Positions 17,576-27,306 of a stretch of DNA of 64,000 nt are shown here, piece by piece (the first letter of the stretch is position 1; the number at the start of each line of letters is the position of its first letter). The translations under genes were made by a program, and so were the position numbers. Origin of the DNA: Bacillota bacterium (lineage in GTDB: Bacteria; Bacillota; UBA994); the NCBI GenBank assembly GCA_009773495.1, contig WSXW01000002.1, positions 1 through 64,000 on the forward strand, in the 5' to 3' direction. The notes beneath the pieces are model-generated. The model was not told the origin of the DNA. It made no database searches and worked only from the letters and a program-made list of their open reading frames with translations.

Positions 17576-18853
17576 CTAGGAGCGTACATTCGAGGAGCGG
17601 GTTTTTATGCCTAGCTTCCAAATCATCAGTATCATGCCGCCTAGCCTGAGCAAAGTGGCAAAGGTGAATACTGTAGCCATGTTTGTGGTCTGGTAGAGGG
17701 CAACCCCTAGCAGGGGAGTCACAAAGCCAGTGATACCCATCATAGTGTTAAAAACTGCGATGTAGCTAGGTCGGGTCGTTTCATCAGGCGAGATGTCAAG
17801 CAGCACATTGAAGAGCACCATACCAAAGCCAGCTCCTGCAAAACCATTCAGAATACTTAAGGGTATCAGCGGCCACGGTCGCACAATAAAGTTGTGTAGC
17901 CAGGGTTGGGGCATAAATAGTCCAATGCTTAGGAAGAGCGCCAGCTTAGGTCCGAATTTGTCAGCGAAATGGCCCCACCAGCGGTACGTAAGGACACTTA
18001 CTAATTGGCTAATTACCGTAATAGCGCCGATATACGTTTTACTTAGCAGTAGTACCTTGACGTGTAAGATGGTCCACATCGCAGCCGAAATGTTAAAGCC
18101 CAAGTGCACTACAAATAGGGCTATAGCAAAAAACAGAAAATTCTTATCCCGAAGTGTCTGACGGATGCCACTCCATCGATTTACGAGCGGCTTAGCCGTA
18201 GTAACGGCAGGGGGATTTTCCTTTATCTTAAGCAGGTACCACGTTGAGATCATAAGGGCAGTAAAAGACAATACAAGGAGGGTCACAAAATTATAGGGGT
18301 ACAGTATTGAGTCGAGCAGGGGACCAGCGCTAAAGGTGCATAGCATTGTCACAATTCCGAGCAACATATTGCGGTCGCTAAAGATGCGCCCGCGAAGCTG
18401 AGTTGGAAATATGTCGCCCATCATGGCAGCCCAGGAAACGTTGGCAACAGTTCCCGGAAAGTTAATAAGGGAGACTAAGGCAATAAATACCCAGGCTCTC
18501 AGTGTTGGGGTGAGCGGTAGAAAAGGTATGAAGGCAAATAATAGGTAGCCAGAGCGAAAAGCTAAGCTGAAAGGCACGAGGACCTTAAGCCTTTGTGGGT
18601 GGCGTTCTGTTATTACTGCCGCGGGAATTTGCGAAAGCAGGGCTACTAATGCGGGTAGGGAGGATAGCCAGCCTAGCATCGCATCGCTCGCACCTAAGCT
18701 TATTGCATATACTCCCATGAAAGAGGCGGTAAGGCCTGTCATGACTGAGTACCAAGCTCCATCCCAGATGCTATTAAGAATATTATGGCGCGTGCGCTCT
18801 TCGCCGGCATAGGCGGTAAACATATAGTGAAAACGGAAAAGTATATTCCTCAT
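17576..18853 (-). CDS. Major facilitator superfamily transporter
   Basis: A 425-residue protein with about twelve hydrophobic segments. The typical MFS loop pattern after helix 2 is degenerate (TERHPQRLKVLVPF), and a basic GHFADKFGPK occurs after helix 8. It begins with a charged, aromatic N terminus containing EERTRHN, common in a group of Bacillota MFS proteins of unknown substrate. AAGAAGGA precedes the ATG. A hairpin sits in the short leader. Confidence 0.85.
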   Translation of the reverse strand: MRNILFRFHYMFTAYAGEERTRHNILNSIWDGAWYSVMTGLTASFMGVYAISLGASDAMLGWLSSLPALVALLSQIPAAVITERHPQRLKVLVPFSLAFRSGYLLFAFIPFLPLTPTLRAWVFIALVSLINFPGTVANVSWAAMMGDIFPTQLRGRIFSDRNMLLGIVTMLCTFSAGPLLDSILYPYNFVTLLVLSFTALMISTWYLLKIKENPPAVTTAKPLVNRWSGIRQTLRDKNFLFFAIALFVVHLGFNISAAMWTILHVKVLLLSKTYIGAITVISQLVSVLTYRWWGHFADKFGPKLALFLSIGLFMPQPWLHNFIVRPWPLIPLSILNGFAGAGFGMVLFNVLLDISPDETTRPSYIAVFNTMMGITGFVTPLLGVALYQTTNMATVFTFATLLRLGGMILMIWKLGIKTRSSNVRS

Positions 18854-18875
18854 AGCTGTGTCCTTCTTTCGCGCT

Positions 18876-18910
18876 TAAAACCACCCCGCTACTTAGGCGA
18901 GGTGGTTTTA
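18876..18910 (-). promoter_or_regulatory. Leader hairpin upstream of the MFS gene
   Basis: A 10-bp outer stem (TAAAACCACC with GGTGGTTTTA) plus a short inner stem, ending with TTTTAA on the minus strand only about 20 bases before the MFS start. It could be a terminator for an upstream transcript or an attenuator; the sequence alone does not decide. Confidence 0.4.
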
Positions 18911-19125
18911 ACTAATAACCACCCTTTCTTGTTGAGGGGAGTGCCCTTATATATACGTACCGCACTGGTACACAAAATTCCTGCTTTACAGGCTGATTTA
19001 ACCAAGGTCCACCTTCAACGCCGTGTCTGTGTGGTGTAGGATAAGGTTAAGAAGAAAGGAGGGTGCAGGTTTTCAGTACTTACATATTGAACATTCTAGC
19101 ACACGAATAACAGGAGGTATCATAC

Positions 19126-19932
19126 ATGAACAATCTTAAAGTATTTATCTCTGTCGACATGGAAGGCATAACCGGGGTTACCAAGTGGACTGAGACCAAT
19201 GTAGGCCAGCACGATTATGAATACTACCGCACTTTAATGACACAGGAAGCAAATGCAGCCATCGAGGGGGCTATAGCTGCCGGGGCTACAGAAATAGTAG
19301 TGCGCGATGCCCACGACTCCGGCTGTAACCTAATACCTGACAAGTTACACCGTTACGCAAAGCTCATTCGGAGTTGGTCGGATGGACCGCTCAGTATGAT
19401 GGAGGGCATCGACCGCGGCTTTGATGCCGCACTATTAATTGGGTATCATGCCAAAGCTAATACGCCTAACGCAGTGCTAAAGCATACCATGAGCCTATGT
19501 ATCTCTGACCTACGAGTAAATGGCGTCTCGCTATCCGAGGGAGCTTGGAATGCCTTGATCGCAGGTTATTACGGCGTGCCTATTGCCTTTGTTTCGGGAG
19601 ACGAGGCCGTTTGTGATTATTCGAGAGAACTCTTAGGTGACATAGAGACAGTAGCAGTTAAAGAGGGCTTGGGAGTTGCCACTTTGAACCTGCACCCGAG
19701 TGTGGCCCAAGAGCAGATTCGTCAGGGTGTAACGAAGGCTCTGTCACAGGTAGATAAGTATAAGCCGTTTACCTTTGCCCCAGAGTATTTCTTAGAGATT
19801 ACTTTCACCCAAGAAGATCGTGCGGCGCGTGGCCAGTGGTACCCAGGGGCCGAAAGGGTTGATGCCAATACGGTAGGCTTTAGGTCTAGCGACTTTTTCG
19901 AATGCATGAGGTTCTTTCATCTCGTAGGCTGA
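19126..19932 (+). CDS. dppA: D-aminopeptidase DppA (M55)
   Basis: A 268-residue zinc peptidase of the M55 family, which releases N-terminal D-amino acids from D-Ala-containing peptides. Seen: ISVDMEGITGV near the N terminus (metal Asp and Glu), the metal His in VRDAHDSG (about 62) and GYHAKA (about 107), and a GDEAVCD loop. Length is normal. AGGAGGT precedes the ATG. It is followed at 110 bases by arginine deiminase, consistent with amino-acid use. No dpp transport genes are adjacent. Confidence 0.92.
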   Translation: MNNLKVFISVDMEGITGVTKWTETNVGQHDYEYYRTLMTQEANAAIEGAIAAGATEIVVRDAHDSGCNLIPDKLHRYAKLIRSWSDGPLSMMEGIDRGFDAALLIGYHAKANTPNAVLKHTMSLCISDLRVNGVSLSEGAWNALIAGYYGVPIAFVSGDEAVCDYSRELLGDIETVAVKEGLGVATLNLHPSVAQEQIRQGVTKALSQVDKYKPFTFAPEYFLEITFTQEDRAARGQWYPGAERVDANTVGFRSSDFFECMRFFHLVG

Positions 19933-20042
19933 GGAGGAAGAGGCAACTGTACACTCCCTCGCCGTTGTGCTTCGACTTTTCTGACTTGTTGGACCTGTTT
20001 AAGGAGAAGCTAAAACTCAGTAACAACATGGAGTGATTTCTT

Positions 20043-21254
20043 TTGAGTGGATTATTAAAGGTGACATCAGAAGTAGGCGCCTTAAAAAAGGTCTTAGTCC
20101 ATAGGCCGGGGATGGAACTTCGCAACTTAACGCCCCGTTACTTAGGAGACTTATTGTTCGATGAGATTCCTTGGCTTGAAGGAGCCCAGGAAGAGCATGA
20201 TGGTTTTGTAGACGCAATGCGCAAATGTGACGTGGAAGTGTTCTATCTAGAACACATGTTAATCGACCTGTTAATAGATCAACGCCTCAAGGAAGAACTG
20301 ATTAACGAGCAGTTAAGCTTTAGCCCTCTGATGCGACCAGATGTGTTGCGTTATGTGCGGGGTTACTTGAATAACCTTACTAGTAAGGACCTAATTAGCA
20401 CGCTTATGGCTGGGATCAGGAAGACTGATATTAAGCATCTCAAGCCAGAGCAGACGCTGAGTGATTTGACGGTCGGGAGTTATCCTTTCTTGTTAGCACC
20501 GTTACCTAGTCTCTATTTTACGAGGGACCATGGTACCATGATCGGAAGCTGCCTTATGGCTGGCGAGATGTACAACTTTTCGCGGCGTAGAGAAGTAGTT
20601 TTTCTCAAGTTCTTAGAGCGCTATCACCCTGTATTTGAGGACACATATCTCTGTTTTAACCAGGAACTGCCGACTGGCCTCGAGGGTGGTGATGTACTAG
20701 TATTGAGCGATAAGGTTTTGGCGTTAGGCCTCAGTGAGCGTACTACCGAAGAAGCAATCGAATCAGCGGCTGAAGGATTGCTGATTGATAAGCAAACTGT
20801 GGAGACGATTTTAGTCATTGCTATTCCTGCGAAGCGGGCTTACATGCATCTCGACACCGTTTTCACTATGGTCGATTGGGATAAGTTTTTGATCTACCCT
20901 GGTGTCGAGGACGCTATATCCGTATACCGATTAGAACGAGGCCCTTCAGGTAAGGTAAAAGCTACCAGCGAGATTTCTCTTGCGCATGCGCTGGCGCAGG
21001 TATTAGGTCTCTGCTCCGTACAGCTAATTCGCTCAGGCGGCGATGACCCCCTTACCGCTGCGCGTGAGCAGTGGGGGGACAGCACTAATACCGTGGCTGT
21101 AGCGCCAGGTAAAGTCATAACCTATAATCGCAACCAGGTAACCAACGAAATACTGCGCACAAATGGGGTAGAGGTAGTGGAAATAGAAGGGTCTGAATTG
21201 GTGCGAGGCCGCGGTGGACCACATTGCATGACATTGCCTCTCCTGCGGGAGTAG
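20043..21254 (+). CDS. arcA: Arginine deiminase
   Basis: A 403-residue guanidino-modifying enzyme converting arginine to citrulline and ammonia. Seen: [15 protein letters not shown] at the N terminus, FTRDHG, the substrate Glu-x-Gly region LEGGDVLVL, the catalytic His in [10 protein letters not shown], and the C-terminal catalytic Cys in [10 protein letters not shown]. It starts with TTG; TGGAGTG lies upstream at suitable distance. The carbamoyltransferase and carbamate kinase genes of the usual arc operon are not in the window. Confidence 0.95.
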   Translation: MSGLLKVTSEVGALKKVLVHRPGMELRNLTPRYLGDLLFDEIPWLEGAQEEHDGFVDAMRKCDVEVFYLEHMLIDLLIDQRLKEELINEQLSFSPLMRPDVLRYVRGYLNNLTSKDLISTLMAGIRKTDIKHLKPEQTLSDLTVGSYPFLLAPLPSLYFTRDHGTMIGSCLMAGEMYNFSRRREVVFLKFLERYHPVFEDTYLCFNQELPTGLEGGDVLVLSDKVLALGLSERTTEEAIESAAEGLLIDKQTVETILVIAIPAKRAYMHLDTVFTMVDWDKFLIYPGVEDAISVYRLERGPSGKVKATSEISLAHALAQVLGLCSVQLIRSGGDDPLTAAREQWGDSTNTVAVAPGKVITYNRNQVTNEILRTNGVEVVEIEGSELVRGRGGPHCMTLPLLRE

Positions 21255-21421
21255 GGGAGAGATCTAGGAAACGGTACCAAGAGCTATAAGTTGGGAGCCA
21301 GCATTCCGTATGTTTTATAGTTCGTGATTCACGTTTAGTGATTCTACCTAGCTCCTAGACTTACTCACTCGTTTGCAGTACCATCAATGTATGTATGCAA
21401 CAATTGAAGGGAGAGGAACCA

Positions 21422-21943
21422 ATGGTAACCCTTAAAGTAAACCTTGAGGCCATGGAGGCTATGCTCTACTACTGGGAAGCTACCAAGGATAAGGAGAAGG
21501 TAAATGAGCGTTTCCTAAACGATACCGCTAACCTGCCTGCTCTGAGGCATACATACGATACGGAGTTTGATGCTGAGGCGTTTCGTAAGGTGCTTAGTGC
21601 CATTACCAACCGCGAGCCCTTCCGCCCTGCCAATCGTAAAGAGGGCCGTTTCTTTAACAATAACCTGTGGATGTTAGAGGACCTCAGCTTAACCCGTGAG
21701 ATGATTAAACCCATAAAGGTGCTTAATCTGGATGCTTTAGCCCAAAAATTAAGCGGGGAGGTTAACAGCAATCGTGTCATCACGGTCTATTTCTCACCAT
21801 TACATCTAGAGGAGAAGTACACTAAAGAAAACGCCCTAATTCTCAACTTCTTTTGCCTACACCCAGACTTTTTAGGCGGGGTAGTTTTCTCTGGAGAACC
21901 GCTGGAGCAGTATATCGAAAACGCACTAAGAAAAATGCTTTAG
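21422..21943 (+). CDS. Hypothetical protein, 173 aa
   Basis: I do not recognise this family. The product is soluble-looking with no signal peptide, with an N-terminal helical region (NLEAMEAMLYYWEATKDKEK) and a hydrophobic strand pair (ITVYFSP, ILNFFCLHP). The ATG at 21422 is chosen because GGGAGAGG precedes it; a longer frame from 21395 has none. A strong terminator overlaps its stop codon, so it ends its own transcript. Confidence 0.75.
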   Translation: MVTLKVNLEAMEAMLYYWEATKDKEKVNERFLNDTANLPALRHTYDTEFDAEAFRKVLSAITNREPFRPANRKEGRFFNNNLWMLEDLSLTREMIKPIKVLNLDALAQKLSGEVNSNRVITVYFSPLHLEEKYTKENALILNFFCLHPDFLGGVVFSGEPLEQYIENALRKML

Positions 21944-21984
21944 CTATAATAGAGCAGCCCTTGGCGGGGCTGCTCTATTATAGC
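21943..21984 (+). terminator. Strong intrinsic terminator
   Basis: A perfect 18-bp stem (GCTATAATAGAGCAGCCC with its complement) and a 6-base loop; it begins at the last base of the stop codon. Confidence 0.8.
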
Positions 21985-22088
21985 GGAATTAGTAATATTT
22001 TGGGAGATAAAAAATAGTAAAACTTTGGGCAGGGAAAACGTCACTATAGAAGAATGTAACTACTAATATTTAGATAAGGAGGACTAGA

Positions 22089-22643
22089 ATGGAGTATAGA
22101 GTGTTAACAGGACTTGACGTTGAAGACTTCAAGCGAATTGCCATCGGACATTTCTGTGACGCTGTATACATTGCATCAAAGGCAGAAACCGAGGATCAGG
22201 TAGTGCTTATGCTTACACTCGAGCCTTTAGTGCCACCCTGTTTTAAGTCACAGGTTTTTGATGACGTGTGGCTTATGGAGTATGCCCGTTTTGCAGAGCA
22301 GGGGTATTCCATGGGGGTTTATAATGATGACCACAGGTTGATTGGCATTGCTCTAGCGGAAAAGAGAGAACGGAGCAAAACACTGTGGGTATGGGAGCTC
22401 CACGTAGATAAAGAGTACAATCGTCAGGGCATCGGCAGAACCCTTATGGACGAAATGGCGCATTTGGCGAGTAACAATGGGTTCGATCGTTTAGCCATTA
22501 GAATTCAAAATACAAATGTAGCGGCCGTGAAATTTTGTCGTGCCATCGGCTTGGCTATAGAAGCAGTTGACCTATCTAGCCTCACGAATAGCCAGTCAGC
22601 TGATGGCGATGTAATGATATACATGAAGCGCAAGCTACCTTAG
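22089..22643 (+). CDS. GNAT family N-acetyltransferase
   Basis: A 184-residue acyl-CoA-dependent acetyltransferase. The acetyl-CoA binding motif is seen as NRQGIGRTLMDEMAHLA, after a WELHVDKEY strand, and a late NVAAVKFCRAIGL typical of the family. The substrate is unknown. A very strong AAGGAGG precedes the ATG. It stands alone after a terminator. Confidence 0.88.
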   Translation: MEYRVLTGLDVEDFKRIAIGHFCDAVYIASKAETEDQVVLMLTLEPLVPPCFKSQVFDDVWLMEYARFAEQGYSMGVYNDDHRLIGIALAEKRERSKTLWVWELHVDKEYNRQGIGRTLMDEMAHLASNNGFDRLAIRIQNTNVAAVKFCRAIGLAIEAVDLSSLTNSQSADGDVMIYMKRKLP

Positions 22644-22834
22644 ACAAACAATAAAGAGCTCGCTCTATCTGTTCACTGTCCGCGACCTCTAGGGGCGGTG
22701 CTAATTCGGGGAATGAGCTGCTTCGGATTCGTGAGGCTAAACATCTGTCAATAGAAAGTTCAGGGTAGCAGGTAAAAACTACGTTGGCGCGAATTGTACA
22801 GAGAGACTAACTTATTTGTCAGGGAGGTAAGAAA

Positions 22835-24313
22835 ATGAATATCAAACTAGTTCAAGGAGACATCGTCAATATTGCAGCTGACACTATTGTAGTTAGCATG
22901 GTTGAGGGAGCCGAGCTTACAGGAGCTGCAGCTGCAGTCGATAAGGCCTGCCAAGGCCTTATCAGCAATGTTGTTGCGCAGGGCGAATTTAAGGCTAAAC
23001 TTAATGAAACCATCGTGCTCTACCCTCAAGGTCTGCAAGCCAAGAAACTTGTGGTTGTGGGCCTAGGTGAGGCTGCTAAGCTTACAATAGAGAAGATACG
23101 CCAAATAGCTGGAACTGCTATCAAGACTGCTTCTAAGGGCAAGGCCGGAACCGTGGCTACGGTAGTACATGGAGCGGGAGTGAGCAGTTTTGAGGTTGAG
23201 GCTCTGGCAGAAGCACTGGCCGAAGGCACTGTACTGGCGCTCTATCGTTACGAGGACCTTAAGGCTAAGAAAACAGAAAGCTCTTTAAGCGAAGTGCTAC
23301 TTGTTGAACAAGCCGGGTGCAAGCAGTGCTCCATTGAGTCGGGCATTAAGAAGGGTGAGATTCTTGCCCAAGCCACGAACTTGGCTCGTACACTTGTGAA
23401 CGCACCGGGTAACCATATGACGCCTACCCATATGGCAGAGACAGCCTTAAGAATTGCCCAAGAAACTGGGCTCAAGTGCACTATATTAGAACGCGCAGAT
23501 ATGGAAGTTCACGGTATGGGCGCACTGCTTGGTGTTGCCCAAGGTAGCGTTCAGCCTCCCAAGTTAATTGTGCTACGCTATGAAGGTAACCCTGGTGGTG
23601 AGACTCTGGCCATAGTCGGTAAGGGCCTTACTTTTGACAGTGGCGGTATTTCGCTAAAGCCGGGCGAAGGTATGTGGCTCATGAAAGACGATATGGCGGG
23701 TGGTGCCGCAGTACTTGGTGCCATGCAGGCCATTGGCTACCTCAAGCCTAAGTCCAACGTACTAGGAATAGTCGTTGCTTCGGAAAATATGCCTGCTGGC
23801 GGCGCTCTTAAGCCAGGTGATGTTGTTCGTGCTATGAATGGTAAGACCATCGAGATCATTAGTACTGACGCCGAAGGGCGCTTAATTCTAGCTGATGGGG
23901 TTGCCTATGCTGTAGCGCAAGGAGCTAACAAGGTTGTGGACGTTGCTACCCTTACCGGTGCCTGTGGAGTAGCGCTTGGGCAGTTTTATTCCGCCATCGT
24001 AGCTAACGACGAAGAGTTGGTTGCCCAGATTAAGGCGGCGGCAGCTATTAGCGGCGAGCGGTTCTGGCAAATGCCAGGCGATGATGATTACAAAGAGCTC
24101 ATTACGAGCCCTGTAGCGGATCTCAAAAACAGTGGCGGTCGCATGGGTGGCGTAATGACTGGCGGCCTCTTCATAGGTGAGTTTGTCGGTAATACTCCAT
24201 GGGCGCATTTAGACATTGCACCTACGGCCTACACCGAAACCGAAAAACCCTACCAACCAAAAGGCGCAACTGGTGTAGCAACTCGCACATTAGTAGCCCT
24301 AGCGTGTAAGTAA
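22835..24313 (+). CDS. pepA: Leucyl aminopeptidase (M17)
   Basis: A 492-residue two-metal cytosolic aminopeptidase, active as a hexamer. Seen: the metal-binding KGLTFDSGGISLKP, KDDMAGGAAV and the signature STDAEGRLILADGVAYA (the family NTDAEGRL motif). The N-terminal macro-like domain (about residues 1-160) is complete. It removes N-terminal residues, mainly Leu. GGGAGG precedes the ATG. With dppA and arcA it fits peptide and amino-acid breakdown. A perfect terminator follows. Confidence 0.95.
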   Translation: MNIKLVQGDIVNIAADTIVVSMVEGAELTGAAAAVDKACQGLISNVVAQGEFKAKLNETIVLYPQGLQAKKLVVVGLGEAAKLTIEKIRQIAGTAIKTASKGKAGTVATVVHGAGVSSFEVEALAEALAEGTVLALYRYEDLKAKKTESSLSEVLLVEQAGCKQCSIESGIKKGEILAQATNLARTLVNAPGNHMTPTHMAETALRIAQETGLKCTILERADMEVHGMGALLGVAQGSVQPPKLIVLRYEGNPGGETLAIVGKGLTFDSGGISLKPGEGMWLMKDDMAGGAAVLGAMQAIGYLKPKSNVLGIVVASENMPAGGALKPGDVVRAMNGKTIEIISTDAEGRLILADGVAYAVAQGANKVVDVATLTGACGVALGQFYSAIVANDEELVAQIKAAAAISGERFWQMPGDDDYKELITSPVADLKNSGGRMGGVMTGGLFIGEFVGNTPWAHLDIAPTAYTETEKPYQPKGATGVATRTLVALACK

Positions 24314-24350
24314 AACTAGAAACCCCGCTTCGGCGGGGTTTCTAGTTTTA
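24311..24350 (+). terminator. Terminator of pepA
   Basis: A perfect 18-bp stem closed by a TTCG tetraloop, with a short T-run in the 3' arm. It starts within the stop codon. Confidence 0.88.
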
Positions 24351-24425
24351 CGTGGTTATAGAAATAAAAATATTTTCCTGAGTCTTGGAGGAATTACGAA
24401 GTGGGCAATGAATATTATTTTAAAA

Positions 24426-24443
24426 GATTTTAAATTTAAAATC
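24426..24443 (+). promoter_or_regulatory. AT-rich palindrome, candidate operator
   Basis: GATTTTAAATTTAAAATC is a perfect 18-base palindrome 36 bases before the GntR gene. It is a candidate autoregulatory site for the catabolic operon; this is inference, as palindromes occur by chance in AT-rich DNA. Confidence 0.35.
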
Positions 24444-24478
24444 TAAAATTTAATTTGCAGATGGGGAGTATCATTGTG

Positions 24479-25156
24479 ATGGATACGAAGCATTATCAGA
24501 ACCAGACACTTGTTGAGGTAGCATATAAGGCGCTGAAGCGAGACATTGCTGAGAGGGCGTTCTTGCCTGGGCAAAAGCTGATAACTAGGGAATTACATGA
24601 GCGGTACGGTATTAGCGAAACACCTATCAAACTAGCCTTAAATAGACTCATTACGGAAGGCTTAATAGAGAGCATCCCTCGGAGAGGGTTTAGTGTGAAG
24701 AATATTGACTGGGAAGATATAGATGAGCTTCTAGACGTAAGGAAGATGTTAGAGACGTATTATAGCAGTCAAATTTTGGATAACTTTCAGAAGGACATTC
24801 ATATGCAACGGCAATTCTTGGAGAACATCACTGAGCACAAGCGCATTGTAGAGCATGGGGTCGACATCAACGACTATTTCCAAGTCTATTCGCTGGATTA
24901 TGAGTTTCATCAAATGTTTATAAGATGTGCTGGGAATAAGCGCATTGCCCAAGTTTATGACAACCTAGGTACCCATGTGTATGCCTACTATATTTATGGC
25001 AAGCAGAGCAAAGAGGCAACTATTGATGGGGTCAGAGAGCATGAGGATATTTACGAGGCGCTGGTAGCGCGGGATGAGGTCAGACTGCAGCAGTGTGTAG
25101 AGATGCACTTAGAAAATGCCAAGGTGAAAATTAGAAACGTGCTCAAGAATGAGTGA
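24479..25156 (+). CDS. GntR family regulator (FCD domain)
   Basis: About 225 residues: an N-terminal winged helix (RDIAERAFLPGQKLITRELH, then SETPIKLALNRLITEGLI) and a C-terminal all-helical FCD ligand-binding domain with the Asp/His pattern (DVRKMLE, EFHQMFIRCAGN, EHEDIYEALVARD). It heads the sugar-acid operon and probably represses it until the substrate or an intermediate binds. The start is ATG 24479 or the GTG before it, both after GGGGAG; the longer upstream frame would include the ribosome binding site. Confidence 0.9.
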   Translation: MDTKHYQNQTLVEVAYKALKRDIAERAFLPGQKLITRELHERYGISETPIKLALNRLITEGLIESIPRRGFSVKNIDWEDIDELLDVRKMLETYYSSQILDNFQKDIHMQRQFLENITEHKRIVEHGVDINDYFQVYSLDYEFHQMFIRCAGNKRIAQVYDNLGTHVYAYYIYGKQSKEATIDGVREHEDIYEALVARDEVRLQQCVEMHLENAKVKIRNVLKNE

Positions 25157-25174
25157 TACGGCGGGAGGTGAACG

Positions 25175-25999
25175 GTGGGCATGGATTTGCAGGTAGATTT
25201 GCGTAATAAGGTAGCAGTGCTGACAGGCGGGGCGGGAGTTTTGTGCGCTGGAATGGCCGAGGCTCTGGCGGGCAGTGGAGCCAAAGTGGCCGTTTTAGAC
25301 CTAAGGGAAGAGGCGGCTGAAAAAGTTGCGCAGGAGATAAGGGCGACGAGAGGCCTGGCCATAGGCGTTGGTGTTGACGTGCTCTCGAAGCAGTCCTTGG
25401 AGTCTGCCCGGTCGAGAATTCTTCTAGAACTCGGCACAGTCGACATTCTCATCAATGGCGCGGGTGGCAATATGCCACAAGCGACGACAAGTCCCGAGAG
25501 GTCCTTCTTTGACTTGACGGCAGAAGACATCCGCAAGGTGCTTGAGCTAAACTTTATGGGAACGGTACTCGCCACGCAAGTTTTCGGTGAAGTCATGGTA
25601 AAGAAAAATAAAGGCGTTATCATAAATATTTCCTCAATGGCGGCGTACACTCCGCTCACGCGAACTATCGCCTACAGTGCCGCCAAAGCTGCCGTGTCGA
25701 ATGTTACGCAGTGGCTGGCCGTGCACTTTAACCAAGAATATTCCAAAGAGATTCGCGTCAATGCCATAGCCCCGGGTTTCTTAATTACCGACCAAAACAG
25801 GTACCTGTTAATGGATGATGCGACTGGGGAAGCCACTCCGCGCGGGCAAGCCGTACTAGCGGCTACCCCCATGGGGAAATACGGGAGAATGGAGGATTTA
25901 TTGGGGGCGGTGTTGTTTCTTTGTTCAGAAGCGTCATCCTTCGTGAATGGAGCCATAATCCCCCTTGACGGCGCCTTTTCTGCGTATTCGGGGGTGTGA
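25175..25999 (+). CDS. SDR oxidoreductase (mannonate-oxidoreductase-like)
   Basis: A 274-residue short-chain dehydrogenase. Seen: the NAD(P) motif TGGAGVLCAGMA, the NGAGG strand, catalytic Ser in NISSMAAY and YSAAK, and PGFLITDQNRYL, with a C-terminal FSAYSGV. This pattern is that of the SDR-type D-mannonate/fructuronate oxidoreductases (YjmF-like). It would interconvert a sugar acid and its keto form. It starts with GTG after GGGAGGTG, 18 bases after the regulator, and ends 15 bases before the next gene. Confidence 0.88.
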   Translation: MGMDLQVDLRNKVAVLTGGAGVLCAGMAEALAGSGAKVAVLDLREEAAEKVAQEIRATRGLAIGVGVDVLSKQSLESARSRILLELGTVDILINGAGGNMPQATTSPERSFFDLTAEDIRKVLELNFMGTVLATQVFGEVMVKKNKGVIINISSMAAYTPLTRTIAYSAAKAAVSNVTQWLAVHFNQEYSKEIRVNAIAPGFLITDQNRYLLMDDATGEATPRGQAVLAATPMGKYGRMEDLLGAVLFLCSEASSFVNGAIIPLDGAFSAYSGV

Positions 26000-26014
26000 A
26001 GGGGAGGATCAAAC

Positions 26015-27286
26015 ATGGAAAACAGATATCTGGTGGCCAAAACTGTAGATGGTCTTGCCCCTGCAGAGATTGAGCTGGCAATCAAGGAGTACTTCAATGG
26101 GTCTACCAAGGCGAAAAAGGTGTTAATTGTGCCACCGGATATTTCAAGGTTAAATTCTTATGCAGGTCCCCTTGTCAATATGCTATGTAAACATTTTCCT
26201 GATACGGAAATAGACATAATGCCTGCGTTGGGTACGCATACCCCTATGTCGGATAGAGAAATCAAGAAAATGTATGGCGATCTTCCGCACAGTAGATTTC
26301 TAATTCATGATTGGCGCAATGACACTGTCAATGTCGGGCAGGTTGCGGCAAGCTACGTGCAAGAGATATCCGGGGGCGTGATGGAGCAAGGCATTATTGT
26401 AGACGTCAATAAGAGACTGCTCGACCCGACATATGACTTCGTAATATCAGTGGGTCAGGTTGTTCCGCATGAGGTGGCTGGCTTTGCTAACTACACTAAG
26501 AATATTGTGGTGGGGTGTGGTGGCAGTAGCATGATAAATCAAAGTCACTATTTGGGTGCTTTGTACGGCATGGAACGTATTATGGGCCGGGTAGATAACC
26601 CGGTGCGCAAGCTCTATAACTACGCGGTGAGCCAATTTTTGTCCGATGTACCAGTGATCTATATGTTGACTGTCACAACATTTAGTGAAACAGGGCTCAA
26701 AGTCGAGGCGCTCTCTATCGGTGGAGGCGACGAGCTCTTTGCCGAAACAGCAAAAATTAGTGCACAGAAAAACATGACTCTTTTAGAGCAGCCTCTACAA
26801 AAGGTGGTTGTCTACCTAGACCCGGAGAAGTTTAAGACAACTTGGGTGGGCAACAAGGCCATCTATAGAACTAGAATGGTCATCGCAGATGGCGGAGAAC
26901 TAGTAGTGATTGCCCCTTCTCTGGAAGCGTGTGGCGAGGATAGAGAAAATGACAGGTTGATCAAGAAGTTTGGCTATTTACCGCAACATGAAGTCTTAGC
27001 GGCGGTAAGCGAGGATGAGGAATTAGGGAAAAATCTGTCGGTGGCTGCCCACCTCATACACGGCTCTAGCGAAGGCCGGTTTAAGGTGACTTATGCGCCA
27101 GGGAAAATGTCCAAAGAGCTTATTGCGTCGCTCAATTACGATTACCTGCCACTAGATGATGCCTTACATAAATATGATGTCGATAACATGTGCGAGGGGT
27201 TCAATGTAATAGACGGGGAAGAGATATTTTATATCAGTAATCCCGCTCTCGGTCTTTGGACTACCAAGTTCAGGTTCAACAGCTAG
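26015..27286 (+). CDS. LarA-family nickel-dependent racemase/epimerase homologue
   Basis: A 423-residue homologue of lactate racemase LarA, which uses the nickel-pincer nucleotide cofactor to interconvert 2-hydroxyacid stereoisomers. Seen: D42 and R45 in PPDISR, H75 in GTHTPM, then H152 in PHEVAG, K162 in YTKNI and H178 in QSHYL. The spacings H-10-K and K-16-H equal those of LarA (H174, K184, H200 from memory of the family), and D-3-R also matches. So the cofactor Lys and Ni-ligand His are kept. The LarB, LarC and LarE cofactor-making genes are not in the window. Its place in a kinase/aldolase operon suggests a sugar-acid epimerase rather than a lactate racemase. GGGGAGG precedes the ATG. Confidence 0.88.
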   Translation: MENRYLVAKTVDGLAPAEIELAIKEYFNGSTKAKKVLIVPPDISRLNSYAGPLVNMLCKHFPDTEIDIMPALGTHTPMSDREIKKMYGDLPHSRFLIHDWRNDTVNVGQVAASYVQEISGGVMEQGIIVDVNKRLLDPTYDFVISVGQVVPHEVAGFANYTKNIVVGCGGSSMINQSHYLGALYGMERIMGRVDNPVRKLYNYAVSQFLSDVPVIYMLTVTTFSETGLKVEALSIGGGDELFAETAKISAQKNMTLLEQPLQKVVVYLDPEKFKTTWVGNKAIYRTRMVIADGGELVVIAPSLEACGEDRENDRLIKKFGYLPQHEVLAAVSEDEELGKNLSVAAHLIHGSSEGRFKVTYAPGKMSKELIASLNYDYLPLDDALHKYDVDNMCEGFNVIDGEEIFYISNPALGLWTTKFRFNS

Positions 27287-27306
27287 AGTAAAGGGGATTG
27301 TTTTGT

